Shown in pieces: positions 1-10,769 of a stretch of DNA of 64,000 nt (its first letter is position 1; each line of letters begins with the position of its first letter). This DNA is from Pseudomonas capeferrum (GTDB lineage Bacteria; Pseudomonadota; Gammaproteobacteria; Pseudomonadales; Pseudomonadaceae): NCBI RefSeq assembly GCF_000731675.1, contig NZ_JMIT01000006.1, positions 62,001-126,000 of the forward strand, read 5' to 3'. Under the pieces are notes generated by a model. The model saw only the letters and a list, made by a program, of their open reading frames with translations, was not told the origin of the DNA and searched no databases. A program made the translations under genes and the position numbers.

Positions 1-164
1 TCGGCGAACAGCTGATTTCGCCGTTTTCCAAGCTGATACCTGGCAAGTACCGGGGTATCGAGGCTTGCACACTGGCACGGGCGCTATGGCGCTTGGCGCT
101 GGAAGAAGAAGACGGGGTGCGGGTCATCGAGTCGGATGAACTGCGCCGGCTGGGCAAGATATAG
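1..164 (+). CDS. Rossmann-fold oxidoreductase, HTATIP2/YbjT-like (3' end only)
   Basis: Only the last 53 or so codons are inside the window. The frame starting at base 3 is open to a TAG at 162-164. The visible tail contains SKLIPGKYRGIEACTLARAL and ends in SDELRRLGK. This resembles the C-terminus of NAD(P)-binding atypical short-chain dehydrogenases related to HTATIP2/TIP30. The nucleotide-binding N-terminus is outside the window, so the assignment rests on the tail alone. The next gene is on the opposite strand and converges on it. Confidence 0.5.
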   Translation, partial: GEQLISPFSKLIPGKYRGIEACTLARALWRLALEEEDGVRVIESDELRRLGKI

Positions 165-173
165 CGTAGGCAA

Positions 174-461
174 TCAAAGGCCGCCGGTAGCCTGGAAGCC
201 GACCCCCGCTGCCGTCAGCAGTGATAACGGCAGCAGCAGGGTGTCCAGCAACATACTGCCGGGCAGGTCCAACCCTGGGTATCCCGGGGCCTCAGCCCCG
301 AAGTGATCCTTCGGGCAGCACCCGCCATTCATCACATACAGGTCCAGCCGGGTGCCGGCGTACACCACCGGTGCGCCCGGCTTGTTGGCATCCAGCGTGC
401 GCACCGTGGCACATCCACTCAGCAGCGTCAGCGCCACCAGCCCAGAGAGTGCGCGTTTCAA
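174..461 (-). CDS. YceK/YidQ-family lipoprotein
   Basis: Small lipoprotein of 95 residues. The N-terminus has a short charged region, a hydrophobic stretch and the lipobox LLSGC near residue 17, so it should be lipidated and membrane-anchored. The body contains YAGTRLDLYVMNGGC and a C-terminal hydrophobic segment (LLLDTLLLPLSLLTAAG), the arrangement of YceK/YidQ proteins, whose function is unknown. The start is a TTG that overlaps the ubiX stop codon (TTGA), with a GGCGGATGA purine-rich stretch upstream as a plausible ribosome site. It is therefore probably translationally coupled to ubiX. The start codon is the least certain point. Confidence 0.75.
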   Translation of the reverse strand: MKRALSGLVALTLLSGCATVRTLDANKPGAPVVYAGTRLDLYVMNGGCCPKDHFGAEAPGYPGLDLPGSMLLDTLLLPLSLLTAAGVGFQATGGL

Positions 462-1087
462 TCATCCGCCCCAAAGTGATGCTCGCCCCAACGCGGCAGC
501 ATGTCCTGGGGGATGTCCAGCAGGTTGAGAATGCGCGCTACGACGAAATCGATCAGGTCGTCGATGGTCTGTGGCTGATGGTAGAAGCCCGGGGCCGCCG
601 GCAGAATGACCGCGCCCATCTGCGAGAGCTTCAGCATGTTCTCCAGGTGAATGGTCGAGAACGGCGCCTCGCGCGGTACCAGAATCAACTGACGGCGCTC
701 TTTGAGGGTGACGTCGGCGGCACGCTCGATCAGGTTGTTGCAAGCACCGGTGGCAATCGCCGACAAGGTGCCGGTAGAGCATGGCACCACAACCATCGCC
801 GCCGGCGCGCCGGAGCCCGAAGCCACCGGCGACATCCAGTCTTCCTTGCCATACACGCGGATCTGCCCATCGGCAGCGCCGGTGTACTCGGTCAGAAACG
901 CCTGCATCGCCTGGGGCTTGGGCGGCAGCAACACGTCGGTTTCGGTAGACATCACCAATTGCGCGGCCTTGGAAATGAGAAAGTGCACCTCGCGGTCCTC
1001 ACGCACCAGGCAGTCGAGCAGGCGCAGGCCATATTGAGCGCCAGAGGCGCCCGTCATGGCCAGGGTGATGCGCTGCGGCCCGCTCAT
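458..1087 (-). CDS. ubiX: Flavin prenyltransferase UbiX
   Basis: 209 residues. UbiX joins a dimethylallyl group to FMN to make the prenylated flavin used by the UbiD decarboxylase in ubiquinone synthesis. The start of the fold is visible as ITLAMTGASGAQYGLRLLDC. MVVVPCSTGTLSAIATG is the conserved phosphate/flavin-binding segment, and RRQLILVPREAPFSTIHLENM matches the family. The start chosen is the ATG at 1087, which overlaps the mpl stop codon as ATGA; the longer upstream reading lies inside mpl. Length agrees with the family. It is the second gene of an mpl-ubiX-lipoprotein operon. Confidence 0.95.
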   Translation of the reverse strand: MSGPQRITLAMTGASGAQYGLRLLDCLVREDREVHFLISKAAQLVMSTETDVLLPPKPQAMQAFLTEYTGAADGQIRVYGKEDWMSPVASGSGAPAAMVVVPCSTGTLSAIATGACNNLIERAADVTLKERRQLILVPREAPFSTIHLENMLKLSQMGAVILPAAPGFYHQPQTIDDLIDFVVARILNLLDIPQDMLPRWGEHHFGADD

Positions 1088-2433
1088 TTGAGCGCCTCGG
1101 CCAACTTGCCGTGCAGGCCGCCGAAGCCGCCGTTGCTCATGATCACCACGTGGGTGCCGGGGCGGGCCTGGCCTTTGATGCGCTCGATGATCGCCTCCAG
1201 GCTGTCGGCAACCACGCTCGGCACCTTGCACTGCGCTGCCGTGGCGGCCAGGTCCCAGCCCAGGTTGGCCGTGGCGTACCAGATCACCTGGTCGGCGTCG
1301 TTGACGCTTTCCGGCAGGCCGTCACGGTGGGCGCCCAGCTTCATCGAGTTGGAGCGCGGCTCGATCACCGCGATCACCGGCGCTTCGCCCACACGCTTGC
1401 GCAGGCCGTCGAGGGTGGTGGCGATGGCGGTCGGGTGGTGGGCGAAATCGTCATAGATGGTCACGCCCTGCACCTCGGCGACCGTCTCCATGCGCCGCTT
1501 GACGCTCTTGAAGGCGCTCAGCCCGGCGATGCCCATGGCTGGCACCACACCTACATGGCGCGCGGCGGCCAGGGTGGCCAAGGCGTTGGCGACGTTGTGC
1601 TGCCCGGTCAATGGCCAATCGACCACGCCCTGGGCCTCGCCCTCGAACAACACTTCAAAGCGCGAACCATCGGCACTGAGCAGGCGCGCCTGCCACTGCC
1701 CGCCTTCACCGGTGGTTTGTACCGGGGTCCAGCAGCCCATGCCGATGACGCGTTCCAGCGCCTGCTCGGTGGTGGGGTGAATCACCAGGCCTTCACTCGG
1801 GATAGTGCGCACAAGGTGGTGGAACTGCCGCTCGATGGACGCAAGGTCAGGGAAGATGTCTGCGTGATCGAACTCAAGGTTGTTGAGGATGGCCGTGCGC
1901 GGGTGGTAGTGGACGAACTTCGAACGTTTATCGAAGAACGCACTGTCGTACTCATCGGCCTCGACCACGAAGAACGGGGTGTCGCCCAGGCGCGCCGACA
2001 CCGAGAAGTTCTGCGGCACACCGCCAATCAGGAACCCCGGGCTCATGCCGGCGTGCTCCAGCACCCAGGCCAGCATGCTGCTGGTGGTGGTCTTGCCATG
2101 GGTACCGGCAACGGCCAGTACCCAGCGGCCCTGCAGCACGTGGTCGGCCAGCCACTGCGGGCCAGAGACGTAGGGCAGGCCCTTGTTCAGCACGTACTCC
2201 ACCGCCGGGTTGCCCCGCGACATGGCGTTGCCGACCACTACCAGGTCGGGTGCCGGGTCTAGCTGAGCCGGGTCATAGCCTTGGGTCAGCTCGATGCCCT
2301 GGGCTTCGAGCTGGGTGCTCATCGGGGGATAGACATTGGCGTCGGAGCCGGTGACGCGGTGGCCAAGCGCTTTGGCCAGCACCGCCAGGGAACCCATGAA
2401 CGTGCCGCAAATACCGAGAATGTGAATATGCAT
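1084..2433 (-). CDS. mpl: UDP-N-acetylmuramate:L-alanyl-gamma-D-glutamyl-meso-diaminopimelate ligase
   Basis: 449 residues. Mpl ligates recycled murein tripeptide to UDP-MurNAc in cytoplasmic peptidoglycan recycling. The N-terminus MHIHILGICGTFMGSLA is the Mur-ligase Rossmann loop. VAGTHGKTTTSSML is the ATP-binding P-loop, VEADEYDSAFFDKRSKF follows in the central domain, and DDFAHHPTAI is the C-terminal signature. The start at 2433 gives the usual family N-terminus; an 18-codon upstream extension does not look like coding sequence of this family. The 3' end overlaps ubiX by four bases. Confidence 0.96.
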   Translation of the reverse strand: MHIHILGICGTFMGSLAVLAKALGHRVTGSDANVYPPMSTQLEAQGIELTQGYDPAQLDPAPDLVVVGNAMSRGNPAVEYVLNKGLPYVSGPQWLADHVLQGRWVLAVAGTHGKTTTSSMLAWVLEHAGMSPGFLIGGVPQNFSVSARLGDTPFFVVEADEYDSAFFDKRSKFVHYHPRTAILNNLEFDHADIFPDLASIERQFHHLVRTIPSEGLVIHPTTEQALERVIGMGCWTPVQTTGEGGQWQARLLSADGSRFEVLFEGEAQGVVDWPLTGQHNVANALATLAAARHVGVVPAMGIAGLSAFKSVKRRMETVAEVQGVTIYDDFAHHPTAIATTLDGLRKRVGEAPVIAVIEPRSNSMKLGAHRDGLPESVNDADQVIWYATANLGWDLAATAAQCKVPSVVADSLEAIIERIKGQARPGTHVVIMSNGGFGGLHGKLAEALK

Positions 2434-2499
2434 GGTCGACCTCGCAAAACATCGAGGCAGGGTAGCCCAGGGCGCAGGAAATCGCACCCGCTGTTTCGC

Positions 2500-4422
2500 T
2501 CAGCCGGCCCGTGCTATGCCGTGTTTGCGCAGTTTTCGATACAAGGTATTGCGGCTGATGCCCAGATGCTCGGCGACGCGGGTCAAGTGCCAGCGGTTTG
2601 CCTCCAGTACCGTCAGCAGGGCTTGGCGCTCGGCGTCTTGTAGCGGCGGGCTTGGGTTGCGATCGGGGTATGCAGTAGTCGCGGAAGATGGGGGGGCGGT
2701 GTTGTGGAAGATGGTCGGTAGGTCGGCAGATTCGATGCGACCGTTGTCGCAGAGCGCTACCAGGGTGCGCAGTGTGTTGCGCATCTGCCGCACGTTGCCG
2801 GGCCACGGGAACTGCAGCAACGCGTGCCGTGCATCAGGCTCGAGCTGCACGGGCTGCCCCTGCGCTTCCTGATGCAGCAGAAAGTCCAGCAACTGGCCCT
2901 TGTCACTGCGCTCGCGCACCGCCGGCAGGGCCACTTCCAGGCCATTGAGGCGGTAATACAGGTCCTCGCGGAACGTGCCCTGCGCCACCCGCTCCAGCAG
3001 GTCGCGGTGGGTCGCACTGACGATGCGCACGTCCACGGCCTGGGGCTCGCCGCCAATCGGTACCACCTGGCGCTCTTCCAGTACCCGCAACAGCCGCGTC
3101 TGCAAGGCCAGCGGCATGTCACCGATCTCGTCCAGCAGCAACGTGCCGCCATCGGCCTGCAACAGCTTGCCGCGCATGCCTTCCTTGCGCGCGCCGGTAA
3201 AGCTGCCACCGCGATAACCGAACAGCTCGCTCTCGATCAGGCTCTCCGGAATAGAGGCGCAGTTGACCGCCACGAACGGTTTGCCGCATCGCTGGCTGGC
3301 CTGGTGCACCGCCTGCGCGAACGCCTCCTTGCCGCAACCGGTCTCGCCGCGCAGCAGCAGCGGCACATCACGTTCGAACACCCGCACACAGCGGCGAAAG
3401 TCGTTTTGCAGCGCAGGGTCGAGCAGGCAGATGCCGGGTTCTGCTTCGCGCGGGGGCCGAGGTTGGCCGCGCGGCACCGACCACACCGGCGTGCGCGCCT
3501 GGCCACGCAGGCTGGCGAACACCTGGCGGCCGTCACGCGTGTGCAACGGCCAGACGGTACTGCCGCCGGGTACGGCGCGGCTGAACAGTTCGTCATGGCT
3601 GCAGGCAAAAAAACGCTCCACCGGTTTGCCCAGCACGCCCCCGCGCACGGTACCCAGCAGGTTGAGCGCGCTCTGGTTGGCCGCGCAGATTCGCCCATCA
3701 GCCTCGAAGGCCAGCAAGCCCTCGCTGAACAAGCCGACCGACTCGGCGTGCAGATGAAAACGCAGCAACCATTGCTGTTCGAAATGACGCAGGAAGTAAC
3801 AGCTCTCGATCATCTTGGCCGACAGGTTGACCAGGGCCATGGTGTGGAACTGGCTCTGACGCGAGACATCTGGCCGCGCCGACGACACGTCGAGCACCGC
3901 CAACAGATCGCCATGCGGGTCGAACACGGGGCTTGCCGAGCAGGTCAGGCCAGTGTGGCGGCCACGAAAATGCTCGTGCTGATGAATGGTCAGTGCCTGG
4001 CGCTCGACCAGGCAGGTACCGATGCCGTTGGTGCCTTCGCGCGCCTCGCTCCAATCTGCGCCCAGCCACAACCCCGCCCGCTCGAAGATACGCCGCTCGG
4101 TGGGTGCGCTGACACAGTTGAGGATCACCCCGCGGGCATCGGTCAGCAGCACCGCATGGCCGGCGCCAGAGAGCTGCTGATGCAGGCTGTTCATCTCGCT
4201 GTCGGCAATTTTCAGCACCTGGCGCAGGCGCTCGCGGCTTTCCAGCAGGCGCCCGTGCTCGAGCACCACAGGGGCTTCGATCAGCGTCGGGTCGAGGTGG
4301 TGCTCCTCAAGACAGCGCAGCCAGGAACGCGCGATGGCCGGGTCACTGCCGCCCTCCCCAGCTTCACCATGGGCAATGGTGTGCACTTGCTGGGCATGGC
4401 GACTCAGGTGGTTGCTCTGCAT
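2500..4422 (-). CDS. eatR: Sigma-54-dependent activator of ethanolamine catabolism, EatR/AcoR-like
   Basis: 640 residues from the ATG at 4422. This is a bacterial enhancer-binding protein: N-terminal GAF-type sensing region, central AAA+ domain and C-terminal Fis-type HTH. Visible motifs are Walker A GETGCGKE near residue 358, the sigma-54 contact loop as GGSFTGA near 405 (Ser in place of the usual Ala of GAFTGA), Walker B LLLDEIGD near 428, and the HTH VAEHLGISRNTLYRKL near 620. It is divergent from the aldehyde dehydrogenase, which has a clear -24/-12 promoter. P. aeruginosa has an enhancer-binding protein named EatR in the same neighbourhood, so the name is given from synteny. AcoR is the alternative label. 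Confidence 0.82.
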   Translation of the reverse strand: MQSNHLSRHAQQVHTIAHGEAGEGGSDPAIARSWLRCLEEHHLDPTLIEAPVVLEHGRLLESRERLRQVLKIADSEMNSLHQQLSGAGHAVLLTDARGVILNCVSAPTERRIFERAGLWLGADWSEAREGTNGIGTCLVERQALTIHQHEHFRGRHTGLTCSASPVFDPHGDLLAVLDVSSARPDVSRQSQFHTMALVNLSAKMIESCYFLRHFEQQWLLRFHLHAESVGLFSEGLLAFEADGRICAANQSALNLLGTVRGGVLGKPVERFFACSHDELFSRAVPGGSTVWPLHTRDGRQVFASLRGQARTPVWSVPRGQPRPPREAEPGICLLDPALQNDFRRCVRVFERDVPLLLRGETGCGKEAFAQAVHQASQRCGKPFVAVNCASIPESLIESELFGYRGGSFTGARKEGMRGKLLQADGGTLLLDEIGDMPLALQTRLLRVLEERQVVPIGGEPQAVDVRIVSATHRDLLERVAQGTFREDLYYRLNGLEVALPAVRERSDKGQLLDFLLHQEAQGQPVQLEPDARHALLQFPWPGNVRQMRNTLRTLVALCDNGRIESADLPTIFHNTAPPSSATTAYPDRNPSPPLQDAERQALLTVLEANRWHLTRVAEHLGISRNTLYRKLRKHGIARAG

Positions 4423-4502
4423 TTGTTGTCGTTCTCCGCAGATAGAGCGTTCAGCCAGCATCCTCCACCCGGCGGGGCTTTGCAATGCAGCGTACCGCTG
4501 CG

Positions 4503-4518
4503 TGTCGCAAACGGTACA
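4503..4518. promoter_or_regulatory. Weak candidate upstream activating sequence for the sigma-54 promoter
   Basis: TGTCGC and GGTACA form an imperfect TGT...ACA dyad about 130 bases upstream of the predicted start site, a normal distance for an enhancer-binding protein. No second copy is obvious. It is offered only as a place to look for EatR binding. Confidence 0.25.
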
Positions 4519-4614
4519 AAGTGTCACCCGGGCCGTGCCAGCCCTGGCGCAGCGGGTGGCCGGCGTGTTTCACAAAACCGCCCCAAGTGGTTGATTTTGA
4601 TGGTCCTCAAAACA

Positions 4615-4631
4615 CTGGCCCAACCTTTGCT
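4615..4631 (+). promoter_or_regulatory. Sigma-54 (-24/-12) promoter of the ethanolamine cluster
   Basis: CTGGCCCAACCTTTGCT has GG and GC separated by exactly ten bases, as in TGGCAC-N5-TTGC. Transcription would start near 4642, about 37 bases before the aldehyde dehydrogenase ATG. The divergent neighbouring gene encodes a sigma-54 activator, which supports the call. Confidence 0.8.
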
Positions 4632-4678
4632 CTACGCTTCTCAACTCCCTAACAAACACAATAGCCAGGAGACACACC

Positions 4679-6199
<1,521 letters not shown>

Positions 6200-6207
6200 A
6201 AAAACAG

Positions 6208-6296
6208 CTTCAAGTTGCAAGCTACAAGCTGCAAGAAACAGCGGGTACAGCACCCAACTGCTTTTTCTTGAGGCTTGTAGCTTGCGGCTTGTAGCT
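6208..6296. repeat. Inverted repeat between aldehyde dehydrogenase and permease genes
   Basis: The arm AGCTACAAGCTGCAAG at 6220-6235 pairs with CTTGCGGCTTGTAGCT at 6281-6296, with one mismatch. A further half-match on each side widens the arms to about 28 bases. The 31-base middle carries a CTTTTTC run. It could fold as a long hairpin that tunes readthrough to the permease. This TAGCTTG-type repeat differs from the REP type seen elsewhere in the window. Confidence 0.7.
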
Positions 6297-6374
6297 CCAT
6301 GGCTCGCTTTCTGCAGTACCCATCACCATCGGCCGGAACCCCTCCGGCCACCAAGAAAAACAACAGGTGAAACT

Positions 6375-7823
6375 ATGCCCAGCGATCATTCCGGCAATGC
6401 GCCGGCAGGCTCTTCCGTCGACTTCGAAAAAGTCGGTTCAGACTATTTCCAGCAACGTGAACTGAAAAAAGGCGCCGCCGGCTGGGTGTTGCTGGTCGGC
6501 CTTGGGGTCGCCTATGTGATCTCCGGCGACTACGCCGGGTGGAACTTCGGCCTGGCCCAAGGCGGCTGGGGCGGCATGTTCCTCGCCACCCTGCTGATGG
6601 CCACCATGTACCTGTGCATGTGCTTCTCGCTGGCCGAACTGTCGTCGATGATCCCCACCGCAGGCGGTGGCTACGGCTTCGCCCGCAGCGCCTTCGGCCC
6701 TTGGGGCGGGTTTCTCACCGGTACGGCCATCCTCATCGAATACGCCATTGCCCCTGCAGCGATCGCCGTGTTCATCGGCGCCTATTGTGAATCGCTGTTC
6801 GGCATCGGCGGCTGGGTCATCTACCTGGCCTTTTACATCGTGTTCATCGGCATCCACATCTTCGGGGTGGGTGAAGCGCTGAAACTGATGTTCATCATCA
6901 CCGCCATCGCCGCCATTGCCCTGGCCGTGTTCCTGGTGAGCATGGTGCCCCATTTTGATGCAGCCAACCTGTTCGACATCGCCAAGACGGACGCCGCAGG
7001 CGCCAGCAGCTTCCTGCCGTTCGGCTATGTCGGCGTGTGGGCCGCGATCCCCTATGCGATCTGGTTCTTCCTCGCTGTCGAAGGTGTACCACTGGCCGCC
7101 GAAGAGACCAAGAACCCGAAACGCGACCTGCCACGCGGCCTGATCGGCGCGATGCTGGTATTGCTGGCCTTCGCCCTGCTGATTCTGGTGGTCGGCCCTG
7201 GCGCTGCGGGTTCCGAAGCACTCAAGGCCTCGGGCAACCCGCTGGTCGAGGCACTGTCCAAAGCCTATGGCGGCTCCACCTGGATGGGCAGCTTCGTCAA
7301 CCTGGTGGGCCTGGCAGGCCTGATCGCCAGCTTCTTCTCGATCATCTATGCCTATTCACGGCAGATCTTCGCGCTGTCCCGTGCGGGCTACCTGCCGCGC
7401 AAGCTCTCCCAAACCAACAAGAGCAAGGCGCCGGTACTGGCGCTGATCATCCCCGGCCTCATCGGTTTCGGCCTGTCGCTGACCGGCCAGGGTGACCTGT
7501 TGATCCTGGTCGCGGTGTTCGGCGCGACGCTGTCCTACGTACTGATGATGGCTGCGCACATCACCCTGCGTATCCGCCGGCCGAAAATGGAACGGCCGTA
7601 TCGCACGCCGGGCGGCATCTTCACCTCCGGCGTCGCCCTGGTATTGGCGTGCATCGCCGTGGTGGCGGGCTTCCTGGTCGACCCACGGGTTGTGATTGGC
7701 GCTGCGGTGATCTATGGAGTATTAATTGCCTACTTTGCTTTCTACAGCCGCCACCACCTGGTAGCGGGCACACCGGAAGAGGAATTCGCCGCGATCCAGA
7801 AGGCCGAAGAGGCCCTGCACTGA
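6375..7823 (+). CDS. eat: Ethanolamine permease (APC family)
   Basis: 482 residues with about twelve hydrophobic segments, the amino acid-polyamine-organocation topology. It would carry ethanolamine across the inner membrane. Family features include GAAGWVLLVGLGVAYVISGD at the first segment, ELSSMIPTAGGGYGFARSAF, and PLAAEETKNPKRDLPRGLIG in the loop after helix six. The ATG at 6375 follows AGGTGA. An in-frame region upstream overlaps the inverted repeat and is not counted. It lies between exaC and eutB and is probably co-transcribed with them. Confidence 0.92.
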   Translation: MPSDHSGNAPAGSSVDFEKVGSDYFQQRELKKGAAGWVLLVGLGVAYVISGDYAGWNFGLAQGGWGGMFLATLLMATMYLCMCFSLAELSSMIPTAGGGYGFARSAFGPWGGFLTGTAILIEYAIAPAAIAVFIGAYCESLFGIGGWVIYLAFYIVFIGIHIFGVGEALKLMFIITAIAAIALAVFLVSMVPHFDAANLFDIAKTDAAGASSFLPFGYVGVWAAIPYAIWFFLAVEGVPLAAEETKNPKRDLPRGLIGAMLVLLAFALLILVVGPGAAGSEALKASGNPLVEALSKAYGGSTWMGSFVNLVGLAGLIASFFSIIYAYSRQIFALSRAGYLPRKLSQTNKSKAPVLALIIPGLIGFGLSLTGQGDLLILVAVFGATLSYVLMMAAHITLRIRRPKMERPYRTPGGIFTSGVALVLACIAVVAGFLVDPRVVIGAAVIYGVLIAYFAFYSRHHLVAGTPEEEFAAIQKAEEALH

Positions 7824-7872
7824 TCGCCGACACCCGCCGCGGGCCAGCCCCGCGGCGCTCTGGAGAATCTGT

Positions 7873-9267
7873 ATGGCAAGTTTCGTACACACGGTAGGCC
7901 ACCTGGTCTACCGCTTCGACAGCCTCAAGGACGTGATGGCCAAGGCCAGCCCCGCACGTTCGGGGGATTTCCTCGCGGGTGTCGCCGCCAGCAATGACGG
8001 CGAGCGGGTCGCCGCGCAGATGGCCTTGGCCAACATCCCGCTCACGCACTTTCTGAACGAGGCGCTGATCCCCTACGAAGCGGACGAGGTCACCCGCCTG
8101 ATCATCGACACCCACGACGCCCAGGCCTTCGCGCCGGTCAGCCACCTGACCGTAGGCGGCCTGCGCGACTGGCTGCTCAGCGAGGAGGCCGACGAAGACA
8201 GCCTGCGTGCGCTGGCACCGGGCCTGACACCGGAGATGGCGGCGGCGGTGTCGAAGATCATGCGCGTTCAGGACCTGATCCTGGTGGCGCAGAAAATCCG
8301 CGTGGTCACTCGTTTTCGCGGCACCATGGGCCTGCGTGGGCGCCTGTCGACCCGCCTGCAGCCCAATCACCCAACCGACGAGCCAGCCGGGATTGCCGCC
8401 AGCATTCTCGACGGCCTGTTGTACGGCAACGGCGACGCCATGATCGGCATCAACCCGGCCACCGACAGCATCGCCTCGATCTGCGCCCTGCTGGAGATGC
8501 TCGACGCCATCATCCAGCGCTACGACATCCCCACCCAGGCCTGCGTGCTGACCCACGTCACCACCTCGATCGAAGCGATCAACCGGGGCGTACCGCTGGA
8601 CCTGGTGTTCCAGTCGATCGCCGGCACCGAAGCAGCCAACGCCGGCTTTGGCATCAACCTCAACGTGTTGCAGGAAGGCTACGAAGCGGGCCTGTCGCTC
8701 AAGCGCGGCACCCTCGGGCAAAACCTCATGTACTTCGAAACCGGCCAGGGCAGCGCCCTGTCGGCCAACGCCCACCATGGCGTCGACCAACAGACCTGCG
8801 AAACCCGCGCCTACGCCGTGGCCCGGCATTTCAAGCCGTTTCTGGTCAACACCGTGGTCGGCTTCATCGGCCCTGAGTACCTGTACAACGGCAAGCAGAT
8901 CATCCGTGCCGGCCTCGAGGACCATTTCTGCGGCAAGCTGCTTGGCGTGCCCATGGGCTGCGACATCTGCTACACCAACCACGCCGAAGCCGACCAGGAC
9001 GACATGGACACCCTGCTGACCCTGCTGGGCGTGGCCGGTATCAACTTCATCATGGGCATCCCAGGCTCTGACGACATCATGCTCAATTACCAGACCACCT
9101 CGTTCCATGACGCGCTGTATGCGCGCCAGACCCTGGGCCTCAAGCCCGGCCCGGAATTCGAGGCGTGGCTGGCGCGTACCGGCATCTTCACCCAGGCCGA
9201 TGGCCGGGTGCGCTTCGGTGAAAACCTGCCGCCGGCATTCCGCCAGGCCTTGGCACAGCTTGCATAG
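7873..9267 (+). CDS. eutB: Ethanolamine ammonia-lyase, large subunit
   Basis: 464 residues. EutB holds the active site that, with adenosylcobalamin, converts ethanolamine to acetaldehyde and ammonia. The sequence is colinear with the family: KASPARSGDFLAGVAA near the N-terminus, GTMGLRGRLSTRLQPNHPTD, INPATDSIASI, FETGQGSALSANAHHGVDQ in the barrel core, and MGIPGSDDIMLNYQTTSFHD near the C-terminus. The ATG at 7873 is preceded by CTGGAG. It is directly followed by eutC. No eutMN/SK-type shell genes are nearby, so this is the non-microcompartment version. Confidence 0.97.
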   Translation: MASFVHTVGHLVYRFDSLKDVMAKASPARSGDFLAGVAASNDGERVAAQMALANIPLTHFLNEALIPYEADEVTRLIIDTHDAQAFAPVSHLTVGGLRDWLLSEEADEDSLRALAPGLTPEMAAAVSKIMRVQDLILVAQKIRVVTRFRGTMGLRGRLSTRLQPNHPTDEPAGIAASILDGLLYGNGDAMIGINPATDSIASICALLEMLDAIIQRYDIPTQACVLTHVTTSIEAINRGVPLDLVFQSIAGTEAANAGFGINLNVLQEGYEAGLSLKRGTLGQNLMYFETGQGSALSANAHHGVDQQTCETRAYAVARHFKPFLVNTVVGFIGPEYLYNGKQIIRAGLEDHFCGKLLGVPMGCDICYTNHAEADQDDMDTLLTLLGVAGINFIMGIPGSDDIMLNYQTTSFHDALYARQTLGLKPGPEFEAWLARTGIFTQADGRVRFGENLPPAFRQALAQLA

Positions 9268-9269
9268 GG

Positions 9270-10094
9270 ATGACCATGGACCATCGCACAGCAACCCCCG
9301 ACAACCCCTGGCTGGCCCTGCGCACGCTGACCCCGGCCCGTATCGCCCTGGGCCGCGCCGGCACCAGCCTGCCGACCGGTGCACAACTGGACTTCCAGTT
9401 CGCCCACGCCCAAGCCCGCGATGCCGTGCACCTGCCGTTCGACCATGCGGGGCTGACGGCCCAACTTACTGAGCGCGGGCGCGACAGCCTGGTGGTGCAC
9501 AGCGCCGCGAGCGACCGCGACCAGTACCTGCAACGCCCCGACCTGGGGCGACGGCTGAACGAAGACTCGATTGCGGCCCTGCGTCAGCATGCCGAGGCCA
9601 ACCCGGGCGGTGTCGACCTGGCCATCGTGGTCGCCGACGGCCTCTCGGCCCTGGCCGTGCACCGTCACACCTTGCCTTTTTTGACCCGCTTCGAGGAACA
9701 GGCCGCAGCCGACGGCTGGACCAGCGCCCCGGTGGTGCTGGTGGAGCAGGGCCGGGTGGCGGTGGCGGACGAGGTGGGCGAGTTGCTCGGCGCACGCATG
9801 ACCGTGATGCTGATCGGCGAACGCCCGGGGTTGAGCTCGCCCGACAGCCTCGGCCTGTATTTCACCTACGCACCACGGGTCGGCCTGACTGACGCCTACC
9901 GCAATTGCATCTCCAACGTGCGCCTGGAAGGCCTGAGCTACGGCATGGCGGCCCACCGCCTGCTGTATTTGATGCGTGAGGCCTGTCGCCGGCAGCTTTC
10001 CGGGGTGAATCTGAAGGACGAAGCCGAGGTCCATAGCCTCGACAGCGATACCCCCGCCAGCCAAAAAGGAAACTTCCTACTCGGAAAAGAGTAA
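9270..10094 (+). CDS. eutC: Ethanolamine ammonia-lyase, small subunit
   Basis: 274 residues from the first ATG. A second ATG at 9276 is better spaced from the AGGG and may be the true start. EutC completes the cobalamin-binding site of the lyase. Recognisable segments are LTPARIALGRAGTSLPTGAQ, DFQFAHAQARDAVHLPFD, VVADGLSALAVHRH and SPDSLGLYFTYAPRVGLTDA. It starts two bases after the eutB stop, so the subunits are translationally coupled. The C-terminal tail after LSGVNLKDEAEVH is usual for the family. Confidence 0.95.
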   Translation: MTMDHRTATPDNPWLALRTLTPARIALGRAGTSLPTGAQLDFQFAHAQARDAVHLPFDHAGLTAQLTERGRDSLVVHSAASDRDQYLQRPDLGRRLNEDSIAALRQHAEANPGGVDLAIVVADGLSALAVHRHTLPFLTRFEEQAAADGWTSAPVVLVEQGRVAVADEVGELLGARMTVMLIGERPGLSSPDSLGLYFTYAPRVGLTDAYRNCISNVRLEGLSYGMAAHRLLYLMREACRRQLSGVNLKDEAEVHSLDSDTPASQKGNFLLGKE

Positions 10095-10202
10095 AAATCA
10101 TGTCACGGAAGGCGGATTGCGCTTCTCGCCCGCATTGGGCAGCATGCTGTCGAGCGCGACTTGCAAACCGCTGTTTCCCCAAATGGATCCTGAGGGCCGC
10201 AC

Positions 10203-10661
10203 ATGCGTATCATCAAGGCAACCCTGGAACACCTCGACCTGCTGACCCCGCTGTTCGTCAAATACCGCGAGTTCTATGGGCAATTGCCCTACCCGGACAG
10301 CTCGCGCAGCTTTCTGGAAAAACGCCTGAGACGCGATGAGTCGGTGATCTATCTGGCACTGCCCGATGACGACGATAGCAAGCTGCTGGGCTTCTGCCAG
10401 CTGTACCCGAGCTTTTCGTCGCTGTCGCTCAAGCGCGTGTGGATCCTCAACGACATCTACGTGGCCGAGGACTCGCGGCGCATGTTGGTGGCCGATCACC
10501 TGATGCGCGAAGCGAAGAAGATGGCCAAACAGACCAATGCCGTACGCATGCGGGTTTCGACCAGCGCCAATAACGAGGCGGCGCGCAAGACCTACGCGTC
10601 CATCGGGTTTCGCAAGGACACCGAGTTCGAGAGCTACATCCTGCCGATCCAGCCGGATTGA
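10203..10661 (+). CDS. GNAT-family N-acetyltransferase
   Basis: 152 residues covering one GNAT domain. The central strand VWILNDIYVAEDSRRMLVAD and the following helix correspond to the acetyl-CoA-binding region. The C-terminal TSANNEAARKTYASIGFRKD is the typical GNAT motif B. The ATG at 10203 has a TGAGGG ribosome site. It follows eutC by about 110 bases on the same strand and is often kept next to ethanolamine genes in Pseudomonas, but the substrate cannot be read from sequence. Confidence 0.85.
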   Translation: MRIIKATLEHLDLLTPLFVKYREFYGQLPYPDSSRSFLEKRLRRDESVIYLALPDDDDSKLLGFCQLYPSFSSLSLKRVWILNDIYVAEDSRRMLVADHLMREAKKMAKQTNAVRMRVSTSANNEAARKTYASIGFRKDTEFESYILPIQPD

Positions 10662-10671
10662 CCTGTTCCGG

Positions 10672-10699
10672 CCGCTTCGCGGGTTCAGCCGCGAAGCGG
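10672..10699. repeat. REP-type palindrome after the GNAT gene
   Basis: CCGCTTCGCGG and CCGCGAAGCGG are perfect 11-base arms around a six-base loop, eleven bases after the stop codon. This is the TTCGCGGG-type repetitive extragenic palindrome of P. putida. It may act as a transcript end or nuclease barrier. Confidence 0.8.
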
Positions 10700-10769
10700 T
10701 CAGTGCAGGCCATGCCGCCTCCGGTAACCCCCCGCTACAAACTCCCCGGGCATGATCCTCACTTCGCCG